From an uncultured Selenomonadales bacterium (lineage in GTDB: Bacteria; Bacillota; Negativicutes; Selenomonadales; Selenomonadaceae): a DNA stretch of 64,000 nucleotides. Below are positions 43,055 to 55,800 of the stretch, piece by piece (positions within the stretch are counted from its first letter, which is position 1; each line of letters starts with the position of its first letter). The translations under genes were made by a program, and so were the position numbers. The notes beneath the pieces were generated by a model that did no database searches, was not told the DNA's origin, and saw nothing but the letters and a program-made list of their open reading frames with translations. The DNA is taken from positions 1 through 64,000 of the forward strand of contig CAMUZG010000007.1 in NCBI GenBank assembly GCA_947165145.1. Reading direction: 5' to 3'.

Positions 43055-43333
43055 TCAGGGTCGCGCGGCTTGATAGGGCATTTCGCCTTCTTTGGTGAAT
43101 CCTAAATCTTCACGCGCCAGACGCTCAATGTTTTTGATGTCCTGCAGTTCGGCGAGTTCCTTGCGCAATTTTTCGTTCATCGCCTTTGCCTTTTCCAGTC
43201 TTTTGTCGGCAATTCGTTGGCTTTCATTAACGTGAGCAAGGTGCACCTGTTGAGAGATCAAAACCGTTGAGAAGTAAGCGATCATCGCGAACATCACCAA
43301 CGCAAACCAGTTAAAATTTTTTCTTTTCCGCAT
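43055..43333 (-). CDS. divIC: Septum formation initiator, DivIC/FtsB-like
   Basis: A 92-residue bitopic protein. A short basic cytoplasmic start (MRKRKNF), one membrane helix (WFALVMFAMIAYFSTVLI) and an extracytoplasmic coiled coil (about residues 30-75) are typical of DivIC/FtsB, which bridges early and late divisome proteins. The segment IERLAREDLGFTKEGE is the family's conserved end. The ATG follows GGAGGCGGCGCA. The neighbours (S1 gene, tilS, hpt, ftsH) support the identification. Confidence 0.9.
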   Translation of the reverse strand: MRKRKNFNWFALVMFAMIAYFSTVLISQQVHLAHVNESQRIADKRLEKAKAMNEKLRKELAELQDIKNIERLAREDLGFTKEGEMPYQAARP

Positions 43334-43455
43334 TGCGCCGCCTCCTCAGCTTTTGCATATAATAGCAGTTAGTTTTATCTTTCGCAAGGTTTAATGGGGA
43401 TGAGGTGTGGGGTGCCTCGCGTTCGCGGCGTTCAATTAACCTTAAGTATTTGTTT

Positions 43456-43637
43456 GATCTACTTTTTCTTTGCGCGCACAAAGAAAAAGTAGCAAAAAGA
43501 AAGTGCGCCTCGCGGGGGCGTTCAAGTCGTAACTGTTCCAACGTTAAGACTAACCGTAAGTCGTGGTTCCGGCAAAACGTCCTTTCCGTGGACGTGTTGC
43601 CGGAGGCCGTCATCCTTGACGGCCTCTACTTCCTGCG
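43456..43637. repeat. Three-hairpin interspersed repeat, copy 2
   Basis: Almost the same sequence as copy 1 (41391), with a 14-bp perfect arm (CTACTTTTTCTTTG/CAAAGAAAAAGTAG) followed by the two other hairpins. It lies in the 516-bp gap between divIC and the giant gene. The two copies bracket tilS-S1-divIC in the same orientation. Confidence 0.85.
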
Positions 43638-43736
43638 GCGAACTCTGTTCACTGCGATAAAAAAATTTCAGCGTTATTTCAACAAGCTACATTGTATTTC
43701 CTGCCGCAGTCAAAACTTTTTGACGTGACGTTATGG

Positions 43737-43784
43737 ATAAAAAAAAATCTGCCGCTCATGTCGAGTGACAGACTTTTTTTCAAT
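43737..43784 (-). terminator. Terminator of the giant gene
   Basis: A stem of TCTGCCGCTC / GAGTGACAGA with A- and T-runs on both sides. On the minus strand it ends the giant gene about 70 bp after its stop. Its core resembles the terminators at 18724 and 19626. Confidence 0.75.
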
Positions 43785-43847
43785 TAGGAATTAGGAATTA
43801 GGAATTAGAAATTATTAATTCCACATTCCACATTCCTAATTTCAAAT
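43781..43847. repeat. Heptamer-type intergenic repeat
   Basis: Tandem AATTAGGAATTAGGAATTAG units, then inverted ATTCCACATTCCACATTCC units, lie between the giant gene's stop codon and its terminator. Confidence 0.7.
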
Positions 43848-43849
43848 TG

Positions 43850-46800
43850 TTATTCGTCTTTCTTGCTGAATTCGCCAATATTGTGGTCAGCAACGTAGGT
43901 GTTGCCGTCGCCGAGTTTGTATTCGACAGCCGCAGTGCTCTGAACGTCGAGATGTGAGCCGTCAGTCAAATCAATCGTGATGCCTTTGTCGGTGATGTCA
44001 ACTGCGGCAAAGTCTTCGGCGTCGAGATAGGTCAAGTCGACAACGTCGCCGTCGTGTGCGTTCTGAATAACGTCGTTGCCGTTCTCCTGCGCGAAGAAGA
44101 ATGTATTCTTGCCACTGCCGCCGATGAGCGTGTCGTTGCTGAAGTTGTCGCCGCCCCAAATTGAGTTGTCGCCGCTACCGCCGATAATCAAGTTGTCGGA
44201 GTCGTTGCCCGCCAAGATGTTCCTATCGCCGTTTGCACGAGAGGCGTCGAGGACTGCGATGTCGCCGAGGTAAACTGTATCTTCGTCATCGCCAAGGAAG
44301 ATGTCAACGTCGCCCATACCTTCGCTGACCGTGAGCGTAGGTTTGTCGCCGAGACCAACGTAGCATTCGGTGAAGCCGTCGAACTCAATAACGTCTTCGT
44401 CGACTTTGGTAAGCATGCCGTTGATAATCATTTCTTGGTCTTGCGCGTCGGTAATGGTCAGCAAGTCTTCGGTGCCGCCGTTGAATCCGATAACCACATC
44501 ATCGCCGACGAGTTCCACGCTTGTGACTGCCGCGCCAGGCATGATGTAAACTTCGTCAGCAGTGTTCGCGTTGGTGCCGTCAGCGAATTCAAAGCCGTCG
44601 ATAGTGTCGTGACCGTCGCCCGCCGCGAAGAAGAACGTTGTCTTGCCGGTCTTTTCGTCGGAAGTGTTGCCCTGCATGAGGTCGTCGCCGCTCCTGGAAC
44701 GAATGGTGCCGTTGCCTGTGCCCGCAATCAAAGTGTTGTTAGCGTTCTCTTCGCCGGTGAGCGTTGCATTGCCGCTGCCGAGCTCAACTTTGTCGAAGCC
44801 GTAGAATTCGACAGCCGAACCGTTCAAGCTACCTCTAGCGTCGTTCAAATTGACGGCAACGGGTCCTGTGTACTCGTTGAAGCTGAGTCCTGTTGTTCCG
44901 TCGCCGATGAAGGTGTCAACGTCGGTGTCGTTCGGTACGCTAAGATCACTGCCGTCCTGCGCGATAGCTACGTTGCGGGAATTTCTGCCGTCGGTGAGCT
45001 TGAGTTCGTACGGTGCGGCGGGATTGAGCGAATCGGCGGAAGTAACCGTTGCAGCCGAAGCCGACAAGCCGTTGAATGTGAGTTGAGCGTTGCCCGAACT
45101 CATCGTCAAACCTGCGGGACCGTAGCCGAATTCCAAAGCCGACAAGTCGTTGACGCGAATTTCGTCGCTGTCGTCGCCGAAGCCACTGTTAAAGCCGTTG
45201 ACAGTGTTGTTGCCGTCCGTCAAAGCAATCGTCGCGCCGCCGTCACGCAAATTCGGGTCGGTGATGTAAATTTGGTTATTGCCCGCGCCCGCGTCAACGG
45301 TATCATCTGCGCCGACAAGAACCGTATCGTTGCCCGCGCCCGCCGCGATTGATGAGCCGTCGCTCTTCTGCGTGTCGGTTGAATTCTGCGCGTAATTGCC
45401 TTTCAAGATAAACGAGTCGTCGGATTTTCTCGTATCGAGCGTGCCGCCGTCGCTGTGCGTGAATCCGACAGCTTGCTTGTCGCCCGTGGCGTCGATGATG
45501 TCCGCTAAGGTTGAGCCTTTGCTTGCCACGTTCGTGCCGAAGCTGATCACCGCGTCGCCCAAAGTCATTGTGCCGTCGCCGAATTTGATTTCGTTCGATT
45601 TGATTGCGTTCCCAATGTCGCTGTAGTCGAACGTTTGAATGTCGGCGTTATCATCATAATTTTCGAGAGTGACTTTGCCGTTCGTCGCGACGATAACGGG
45701 GCTACCGTCTTCCACGTCAACAGTCGCTTCGGCACCGTGACGCACAACAACGCTGTCTTGACCGTCGCCCGTCGTGACAAAGGTCGGGGCGTTCGGGCTG
45801 TCAATCAAAGCAACGTTGTCGCCGCTACTCAAGCCAATTGTCTGCAAGCCTGTCATTGTCGGGTCGATGTAGAATGAACTTTCACCGAGCGCGAGAATTG
45901 CGGAAGCTGATGTGCTTTCCGTTATCGGCATGAAGTTCGGATTGATAGCGTAGACGCCGTCTTCGTTCACTGTGAAAGCCTGCCCTTCCGACGCAACGAC
46001 ACGTTCGCCGTTGATGTTGTAAGTGTCCGCCACGCCGACAGTCAACGTCGCGTCCTTGTCGAGACCGCTGATAACGGTGCCGTCGTCGCTAAGAATCACG
46101 CCGCTTGAATCGCCCGCTAATGTGTAAGGTGCGCCGTTGATTGTTACGGAACCTTCAGGCAATGCCATAATCGCTTTTGATAACGCGCCCGCAATGTTCG
46201 TGCCGTTCGATAAGCCGAGAACCGCCGTGATGTCTTGACCGTCCGTCGCCAATGTTACTTCGTCGCTCGTCGTGGCGAAAGGTTGCCCGTTTACGTTGAC
46301 CATATCAAACGAACCGCTCAACAAACCGCTGAGTCCGTCGATATTCACAACGCGGCTTTGAGCGTCGGTGATGAAGTCAACCGTGGCGTCGACAGTGTCG
46401 GTGACGTTGAAGATGTCGTTGACGAAAGTAAAGGTGCCGTTGCCCGCCGTGGCAAGCGTCAAGTTCGGTGCAGTCGTGACAATCGCGCCGCCGTCGAGTC
46501 CAAGAATCGAACTGATCGCGCCGTCGATAACGGGCACGTCGACTTGACTGTTACTGATGTTGAGCGGAGTGCCGTTAATCGTCGCGGTGTTCACGTCGTA
46601 GACGATTGCGTTGTCGAGACCGTTGATTAAGCCGTTCAAGCCGCGAACTTCCGTAACAAGTCCGTCGTCAGTGCCGAGTGATACCGGTGTCCGCGTCGCG
46701 CTGAACGTCAAAACATTTTCGTCGTTGAGATTGAAATTGTTTTCGTTCTGATGAACAGCAAAGTTGCCGTCGTCGTCAAGCAATGCGCCCGTGACTGATG

Positions 46801-49800
46801 AATTGTTCATCGTGAAAGTTGTCGGCTGATTAGTCGTGAAGGTGTGACCATTGATTCCAAAAGTGCCCGCGCCCGTCTCGATATTGCCGTCGCTGTTGAC
46901 AGTCGCATTGCCGCCCGTAATCGAGTAAGAAGTGCCGTCGACGTTCAAGCCGTTGGAGAAGTCGCCGCTTATCGAGTCGGCACCAGTGACCGCAGTGAGC
47001 TTGCCGTTCGTGACGGTGTAAGTGACGTTGCTCGGTGCGTTGAAGGTTTTATCGACAGTGAGCGCGCCAGCTTTATCCGTCTTAATCGTGGCGTTATTGA
47101 GCCCGCTGACAGTCACGCCGTTGGTTGAGCCGATTTCGTCCAAGCCGTTGATTGCATTCGACGCGATGTTAACGCTGTAGCCGTCAGTGTCGCCCGTGAC
47201 GTTCAAAGTGTCATTGCCGACAGTCAAGCCATTCGCAGTTGCCGTGACGTTCGTTGCCGCCGCTGTGTTCACGGTCTTGTTGTCGATGTTGACGGTGCCG
47301 TCAATCGTCAAGGATTTGCCGTTAGCGTTAGTGGCAGTCGCGCCGCTCGTCAAGCTGACATTGCCGCTGTCGTCGAAGGTCGCAGTGCCGCCCGTGCCAA
47401 GTGTCATGCCGTCGAAGGTAATCGGGCTAATCAAATCAACCGCAACGCCGTCGTCAGTCAAAGTAGCAACTGTGTTATCCGCAACGGTGAGCTCAACGCC
47501 ATTCAAAGTGTAAGTAGCCGCGCCGAGTCCGAGTGCCGTCGATGCAGGTGAGATGACGTTCGCCGCCTTGTCGATGTCAAGAACGTTATCGCCGATTGTA
47601 ACGGAGTTGTCGTTGGCATTGGAAGTGATCGTAGCGTCGCCGCCGATTAGCGAATTGTTGCGGTTGAGTGCAAAGGTCGCGCCCGCCACGTCGTCAAGAT
47701 TGGCAATGGCAGTTGATGCACCAGAGAATTTAACGCCGTCGGTTGTGCCGAGATTGTTGGCAAGTGATTCGTTATCGCTGATGTTGAGCGCGGTGTTGCC
47801 CTTGTTGATGACGGTTACTGGCGTTTCGTCGATGTCCGCCGCCAATTTGACATTGCCGCGTGAATCGAGAGTTTGACCGCTGGCAACGACTTTGCTGAAT
47901 TGCACGCCCTCATCAACGCTGACATTGCCGAATCTGTCAACGGTAACGGTGTATTCGTCGAGTGTGTAGCCGTCGAAGAACCAGCCGTCGTCGTCGTTGT
48001 ATTTGAGTACAGCGTCGTCGGTCGGTGCAGTGTAAGTCTTGCCGTCGATTGTGACGGATGCGCCCTTGTTGAGTCCGCTGATACTGTTGAGATTGCCGTT
48101 ATCGTCGGTGCCGAAGTCGACAGTGTCGTTGCCCATGCCGTCAATCGTGATTTCTTTGTCGCCAATAGAGTGAGTGCCGTCGCCCGCCGTGATGTCAACA
48201 TCTTCTGCGCCTTCAGCAGGTTTAATCGGAATGTCGCCGTCCGCGCTGATTTTGCCTTTGTTGATGTCGACTTCGTCCGCGTCGGAGACTTTTGGAACGT
48301 CGCCCGTTGCGTCGACAGTGAAAGAATCTTTGTCGCTTGAAGGCTTGACGGTGAAGGTTGATTCGGATCCGTCGCTGTTGACGGTGGTAACGGGCACATC
48401 AGCCAAATCGTTATCGATTTCCATGACGGAGCCGTTGTCGGTGATTGAGCTGAGCGTTTCGTCGTCAGCGTCTTTGTTCAAGCTGTAAGTACCGTCAGCG
48501 TCTTTATCCAACGTGCCATAAGTCTTCGTGGGATTGCTGGCGTCATCAACGACGATAGCTGATTCGCCGTTCTCCAACGTGTCTTTATCGACAGTGAGGT
48601 CACCATCGGGCGCGGCGATAAGTGTTGTCCAGTTAGCGTCTTCGGCAAGGTCTTCGAGCGTGAGCCCTGCGGTATAGTCTTTGCTGCCAGTCCAAAGTTT
48701 GTCGTCGGCATTGACGGGACCGAGTGCGCTGATTGTGTATTCGTCGCCGTTGACAGTGAATTTGTCGCCGTTGTTCATGCCGCTGACGGTTACAGTGTCG
48801 CCCGCAACGTTGACAGTCAAGCCGTCGCCCGCCGTGGCAGTGATAGTATCGTTGCCCGTGGTCGTGACGGATTTATTTGCCGCAAGCGTGACAGTGCCGT
48901 TGGTGAGCGTTGAAGTTGAGCCGTCGCTGTCAATGATAACGTCGGTCGTAGCGTTGTAATCTTTGCCGTTGACAGTGACATTGCCCGCCGAAGATTTAAG
49001 CGTCGCCGCGAAGTCGACAGTGTAAGCCGTATCGTCTTTGGTGACGGTGCCGAGTTTTGTTGTCGGATTGGTGACGTTATCCACGACGATTGAAGTTGCC
49101 GCAACGTCGCCGAGATTGAGCACGCCGTTCGTCAATGCGATAAGCGGAGTTGCGTCGCTGTCGTAAGTAAACGTGCCGTCCGCGAAGTTATCGGCAAGCG
49201 TTTTGTCCGTCGAGTTGTAAAGCCCTAAGCCGTCAATGACTTTGTATTTGTCGCCGTTGAGCGTGAACTCGTCGCCCGCAACCAAGCCGCTGATGTTGTC
49301 GACGCCGATAATCATGTCGCCGTTGATAACGGTTGCCGTGACAGTCTCGTCGCCGATATTAACGGGTTGTTTGACAGCCGCGGCGATTGAACCTGCGGTC
49401 AGTGCGACTTCTTTAACGTTGTCGGTGAGCGCGGGAATATCTTCCGTTGCGTCGACAGTGAACGGGTTGCGCGTGTTGTTCGGCGTGACGGTGAAAGTGT
49501 TATCTTCGTTGGCAGTGACAGGAACGTCCGCCGCCGAGCCGTCGATATTCATTGTGACGCCGTCGATTGCGATTGAAGTCAGCGCAGTATCTCCCGCCGC
49601 CAATGTGTAACCGTCAGCATCTTTGGTCAATGCGCCATAAGAAACGGTCGGGTCGTCGAGATTATCCACAAGAATCACTTCGCCGTTGTCCGCTAAAGTT
49701 TCAGCGTTGACGACAAGATTGCCGTCCGTGACTTCAAGCACAGGCGTCCAATTATTTTCGTCGGCAAGCGCGGTGATCGTCAAGCCGTTCGTGAAGTTGT

Positions 49801-52800
49801 CGCCCGTCCAGATGTCGCCGTCGGAATTCATCGGTCCGATAGCAGTGACTTTGTAAGACGCGTCGTTGACAGTGAATTTGTCGCCCGTGCTGAGTTCGCC
49901 GATTGTAATCGTGCCGTCCGCGTTGACAGTGACGTTGATGACCGCAGAATCTTCCGCCGCGTTGATGTCGCTTTCTTCGTCAGCCGCCGTCTCGATAGCT
50001 TTGATGACGTTGCCGTCGGTCGTGGTGACTTCTTCATTCGCCGCAAGCTCAACCGTGCCGCTCGTAAGCGTGGAAGTCGTGCCGTCGCTGTCAATGATAA
50101 CGTCGGTCGTAGCGTTGTAATCTTTGCCGTTGACAGTGACATTGCCCGCCGAAGATTTAAGCGTCGCCGCGAAGTCGACAGTGTAAGCCGTATCGTCTTT
50201 GGTGACGGTGCCGAGTTTTGTTGTCGGATTGGTGACGTTATCCACGACGATTGAAGTTGCCGCAACGTCGCCGAGATTGAGCACGCCGTTCGTCAATGCG
50301 ATAAGCGGAGTTGCGTCGCTGTCGTAAGTAAACGTGCCGTCCGCGAAGTTATCGGCAAGCGTTTTGTCCGTCGAGTTGTAAAGCCCTAAGCCGTCAATGA
50401 CTTTGTATTTGTCGCCGTTGAGCGTGAACTCGTCGCCCGCAACCAAGCCGCTGATGTTGTCGACGCCGATAATCATGTCGCCGTTGATAACGGTTGCCGT
50501 GACAGTCTCGTCGCCGATATTAACGGGTTGTTTGACAGCCGCGGCGATTGAACCTGCGGTCAGTGCGACTTCTTTAACGTTGTCGGTGAGCGCGGGAATA
50601 TCTTCCGTTGCGTCGACAGTGAACGGGTTGCGCGTGTTGTTCGGCGTGACGGTGAAAGTGTTATCTTCGTTGGCAGTGACAGGAACGTCCGCCGCCGAGC
50701 CGTCGATATTCATTGTGACGCCGTCGATTGCGATTGAAGTCAGCGCAGTATCTCCCGCCGCCAATGTGTAACCGTCAGCATCTTTGGTCAATGCGCCATA
50801 AGAAACGGTCGGGTCGTCGAGATTATCCACAAGAATCACTTCGCCGTTGTCCGCTAAAGTTTCAGCGTTGACGACAAGATTGCCGTCCGTGACTTCAAGC
50901 ACAGGCGTCCAATTATTTTCGTCGGCAAGCGCGGTGATCGTCAAGCCGTTCGTGAAGTTGTCGCCCGTCCAGATGTCGCCGTCGGAATTCATCGGTCCGA
51001 TAGCAGTGACTTTGTAAGACGCGTCGTTGACAGTGAATTTGTCGCCCGTGCTGAGTTCGCCGATTGTAATCGTGCCGTCCGCGTTGACAGTGACGTTGAT
51101 GACCGCAGAATCTTCCGCCGCGTTGATGTCGCTTTCTTCGTCAGCCGCCGTCTCGATAGCTTTGATGACGTTGCCGTCGGTCGTGGTGACTTCTTCATTC
51201 GCCGCAAGCTCAACCGTGCCGCTCGTAAGCGTGGAAGTCGTGCCGTCGCTGTCAATGATAACGTCGGTCGTGGCGTTGTAGTCTTGACCGTTGACGCTGA
51301 AAATTCCGGCTGAAGCTTTAATAGCCGTGGCGAAGTCGACAGTGTAAGCGGTATCGTCTTTGGTGACGGTGCCGAGTTTCGTCGTCGGAGCGGTGTCGCT
51401 GTCGTAAACAAAAGCGGTGTCGTCGTCGATTGTGTCAAGGTCAATCTGATTGTTGCTGTTCGGCGCAATGATTTGAGTTTCGTCGCTGTCGAAAGTAAAG
51501 TTGCCGTCGGTGAAGTCGTCGACAAGCGTCTTTGCCGTCGAGTTGAACAATCCAACGCCGTCAATGCATTCGTAATTATCGGCGGAACCGTCGGTGTCGG
51601 TGACGGTGAATTTGTCGCCCGCTGACAAGCCGCTGATACCGTCCGCGCTGATAATCATGTTGCCGTTGGTGGGAGTAATTGTCGTGCCGTCTTCGAGTTC
51701 GACAGGTTGATTGATAGCGGCGTCGAGAGCCCCAGCAGACAATTCGACTTCCTTAACGTCGGTGAGCGCAGGAGCATTGCCCGTAGCGTCGACAGTGAAG
51801 TTTTGAGCGTTTTTGTCGGGCGTGACGGTGAAGGTCGATTGGGAATCATCAGCATTGATTGTGGTGACGGGCACGGTTGAATAATTGGAATCGATAGCGA
51901 CAACGACGCCGTCAACGGTGATGCCAGTCGCGTCGGTGTTGACTTGATTGTCTTTTGTCAAAGTGTAATTGCCGTTTCTGTCTCTGTTGAGCGTGCCGTA
52001 GACTTTGGAGCCGTCGGCGTTGGTGAGCTGTGTAGATGAGTTATTCGCCAAAGTGCTGTCGTCAATGACAATCGTGTCGTTCTCCAATTTGGAAATGCTG
52101 CCCCAAACTCTTTCCTCAAGTTGATCAATGGTTATCGAGCCGGTGGCGATAACATTAACTTCGCCGTTGTAAATTTCTTCTTCGTTGTCGTCGATTCTGT
52201 AAAGCGCGGCGTCAGTGACTTTGTATTCGATTTCGTCAATGGTGAAGATGTCGCCCGAATTCAAACCGCCGATAGTGATTTCGTAGTCAGCCGCAGCAGT
52301 AACAGTTAAACCGTTGCCTTCTTTGACGGTGATAGTGTAATCGGTCGACGTGGAAACTGATTCGTTGTTGGCAAGCGTGACGGAGCCGATATAGAGCGTA
52401 GAATCATCGGCAGTGGTGTCAAGTGTCAATGCGGTTGTGGCGTTGTAAGTTTTGCCGTTGACGGTGACGGTGCCGAGCGGTACGCTGACGGTCGTGGCGA
52501 AGTCGACAGAGTACGCGGAGCCGTTCTTCTTGAGTGTGCCGAGTTTGGTAGCAGTGTCATCAGTTGCGCTGAGAACAACGGCGTCAGTGCCCGTCATTTC
52601 ACTGAGTGGAACAACTCCGTTCGTCGGAACGATAACCTGCGTTTCAGTGTCGCCGAGCGTGAATGTTTCGTTCGCAAAGTTATCGACGAGCGTTTTGTCA
52701 GTCAAGTTGTAAAGGTCAGCGGTGTCGAGGCATTTGTAATTCTTGCCGTTAATCGTGAATGCGTCGCCCGTGTCGATGTCGCTGATTGTAGTTGCGTTGA

Positions 52801-55800
52801 CGATAACGTCGCCTGTTGTCGGCTTGATGGTGTTCGTGCCCGATGTGACGGTCTGATTCTCTTTGACGGTGACGGAGCCGTTGTCGAGTTTGAACGTCGT
52901 GACATCATCGGAGAACGTCGGTGAGTCGGTCGTTTCGAGTTTGAAGGTTGTAGCCTTGTTGTCGAGCGTGACGGCTGAAAGGGTTGTATCTCTGTTTGCG
53001 GTGAACGTTGCGGTCGCGAAGTCGGCGTCCATTGTAACGGCGGTGTTCGTCACGACGATTGAAGTCAATTTGTCGGTGGAGGCTTTGAGCGTGTAAACGT
53101 CGGCTGTATTCTTCAACGTGCCGTAAGACTTTGCGGGATTGATGATATTGTCAACGACAATGGCGGTTTCGCCGTCCGTCAAAGTATCCTTGTTGACAGT
53201 GAGAGAATCGTTGGTCACTACGAGCAACTTCGTCCAGTTAGTGTCGTCGGCGAGTTCGTCAATCGTCAGCCCCACAGTGTAAAGTTTACTGCCCGTCCAG
53301 AGTTTGTTGGCAGAATTGACGGGACCGATTGCAGTGATTTTGTATTCGTCGCTGCCAACAGTGAAAGTGTCGCCGTTGTTCATGCCGCTGACAGTAACGG
53401 TGTCGCCCGCAACGTTGACGGTCAAGCCGTCGCCTGCCGTCGCAGTGATTTTAGCTTTGCCCGTGGGTGTGACGTAAGCGTCCTTTGCAATCGTGACGGT
53501 GCCCGTTGTGAGCGTGGAAGTTGTCTCGGTTGCGTTAAGTGTTAGTGCAGTCGTGCCGTTGTACGTTTCATCGTTGACGGTGACGGTGCCCTTCGTTGAA
53601 TTGACGGTTGTCGCAAAGTTGACAGTCAAATCCGAACCCGCCGCAATCTCGACGTTGGTGATGTCGCCGTCCGTGAATGCGTCGCCTTTCTTGAGCGTGA
53701 ACTTGCTGTCCGCAACGGTGAGCGTGCCGATATTCTTCGTCGGGGCGGTGTCGCTGTCCACAATGATTGAAGTTGCTTTAACGGCGGTGATGTCGACTGC
53801 ATTTTGAATCGGCGCAATGATTGGAGTTTCTTCACTGCCGAATGTGAACGTGCCGTCGGTGAATTTTTCAGCCAAAGTTTTATCGGTCGAGTTGAACAAG
53901 CCGACGCCCTCAATGACGGTGTACTTGTCGCCGTTGAGCGTGAATTCTTCGCCTGCCTCCAAACCGCTGATTTTTTCTGCGCTGATAACCATTGTGCCGC
54001 TCGCGGGCGTGATTGTCTTGTCGCCGACTGTGACAGCTTGATCAACGGTTGCGGAGATTGAGCCAGCAGTCAGTGTGATTTTCTTAACGTCGGTGAGCGC
54101 GGGAACTTTGCTCGTTGCGTCGACAGTGAAAGGCTGTGACTTCTGCGCGGGCGTCGCGGTGAAAGTGTTATCCGTGTTAGCGGTGATAGGTACGGTCGTC
54201 ATTGAGCCGTCGACAGTCAGCTTGATGTTGTCAACTGCGATTGAAGTCAAAGCCGTATCGCCCGCCTTAACGGTGTAAGCGTCGCCTGTCTTCGTCAATG
54301 CGCCATAAGAAACTGTCGGGTCGGTGGCGTTGTCCACGATGATAACTTCGTCGTTGTCGGTCAAAGTGCTCGTGTCGACTTCAAGCTTACCGTCCGTGAC
54401 CGCAAGGACAGCCGTCCAATTTGTTCCATTGTTCAGAGCTTCAATCGTCAAGCCGTTCGTGAAGGTGCCGCCCTTCCAAAGTTTTCCGTCGGAATTCATT
54501 GGACCGATTGCGCTGACTTTGTATTCTTTGCCGTCAACGGTGAAGACATCGCCCGTGCTAAGTTCGCCGATTGTGACGTTGCCGTCTGCGTCGACAGTGA
54601 CGCTGATAACCGCAGGATTTTCCGCCCCTCTGGTTATTGTTTCTTCGACAGCCGCAGTGCTGATAGCTTTGATGTTGTTGTTCGAGGTGTTGACTTCTTC
54701 GTTCGCCGCAAGCGTGACGGTGCCCGTTGTGAGTGTGGAGCTGTCAGCCGTCTTCGCGTCGAGTGTAAGGTCGGTCGTGCCGTTGTAAGCTTTTGTGTTG
54801 ACGGTGACGGTGCCTACTGCCGATTTAACAGCCGTGGCAAAGTCAACAGTCAAATCCGAATCAGCCGCAATGTTGACGGTCTTAATTTTATCCGCCGCAG
54901 AAGTTTCGCCGTTGAGCGTGAACTTGCTGTTGTCTTTGGTGACGGTGCCGATTTTGGCCTTCGGATCAGTGTCGCTGTCGTAGACAAAAGTTGTACCTTC
55001 AGCGATTGCCGTGATGTCGAGCTGTTGAGCGTTCGGCGCAATGATTGGGGTTTCCGTGCTGTTGAAAGGAAGCGTTCCGTCAGCAAATTTATCGGCGAGC
55101 TTTTTCTCCGTCGAGTTGAACAATCCAACGCCGTCGATGAGTTTGTAATCTTTTTCGTTGAGCGTGAACTCTTCGTCCTTGTCGATACCGCTGATTCCCG
55201 TCGCGTCGACGACAACGCTACTGCCTGTCTTCGGCGTGATACCGTTTTTGCCCGTTGTGACGGTTTGATTCGCGTTGGCAATGACGGAGCCTTCATCGAG
55301 AGTGAACGCCGTGACATCATTAGAGAGCGTCGGCGGTGTATCGGTTTCGGAGTCAGTGACGGTTGCGGTGAGCGTGAAAGTTTTCGTCTTATTATCTTTG
55401 AGCGTGACGGCTGAAAGTGTCGTTTCGTCGTTGGCGGTGAATGTGACGTTCGAGGTTGCAAAGGCGGCATCCATTGTAACGGCGGTGTTCGTCACGGCGA
55501 TTGCAGTCAATTCGTCGGTAGCAGTCGCGGGTTTTGTCAAAGTGTAGCCTTCGTTCGTTTTGCTCAATGCGCCGTAAATCTTCGTAGGCGTTTCAATGTT
55601 GTCGACGATGAGAGCTTCCGTTATGCCGTCCGTGAAATCTTCCATGTTCGCGGTAATGTTGAGCGCGTCGCCCGTCACTGCAAGCAGAACGCCCCAATCG
55701 GTTGCGAGCTGGTCAAGCGTGATACCGTTTTTGCCCGTAACGTCGACTGAACCGGTGTAGACGCGTTTATCGTTGTTCTCGTCGATTCTGTAAAGATATT

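Noticed and set aside
41360-43613. Two similar minus-strand ORFs containing PREAHFL (41360-41560 and 43311-43613)
   Set aside because: They read through the two copies of the three-hairpin repeat; similarity comes from the repeat, and no start site or function supports a protein.
44435-45352. A 305-residue + strand frame antisense to the giant gene (also 56039-56842 and others)
   Set aside because: Long antisense frames are expected opposite a repetitive gene with strong codon bias; no ribosome binding sites or motifs support them.
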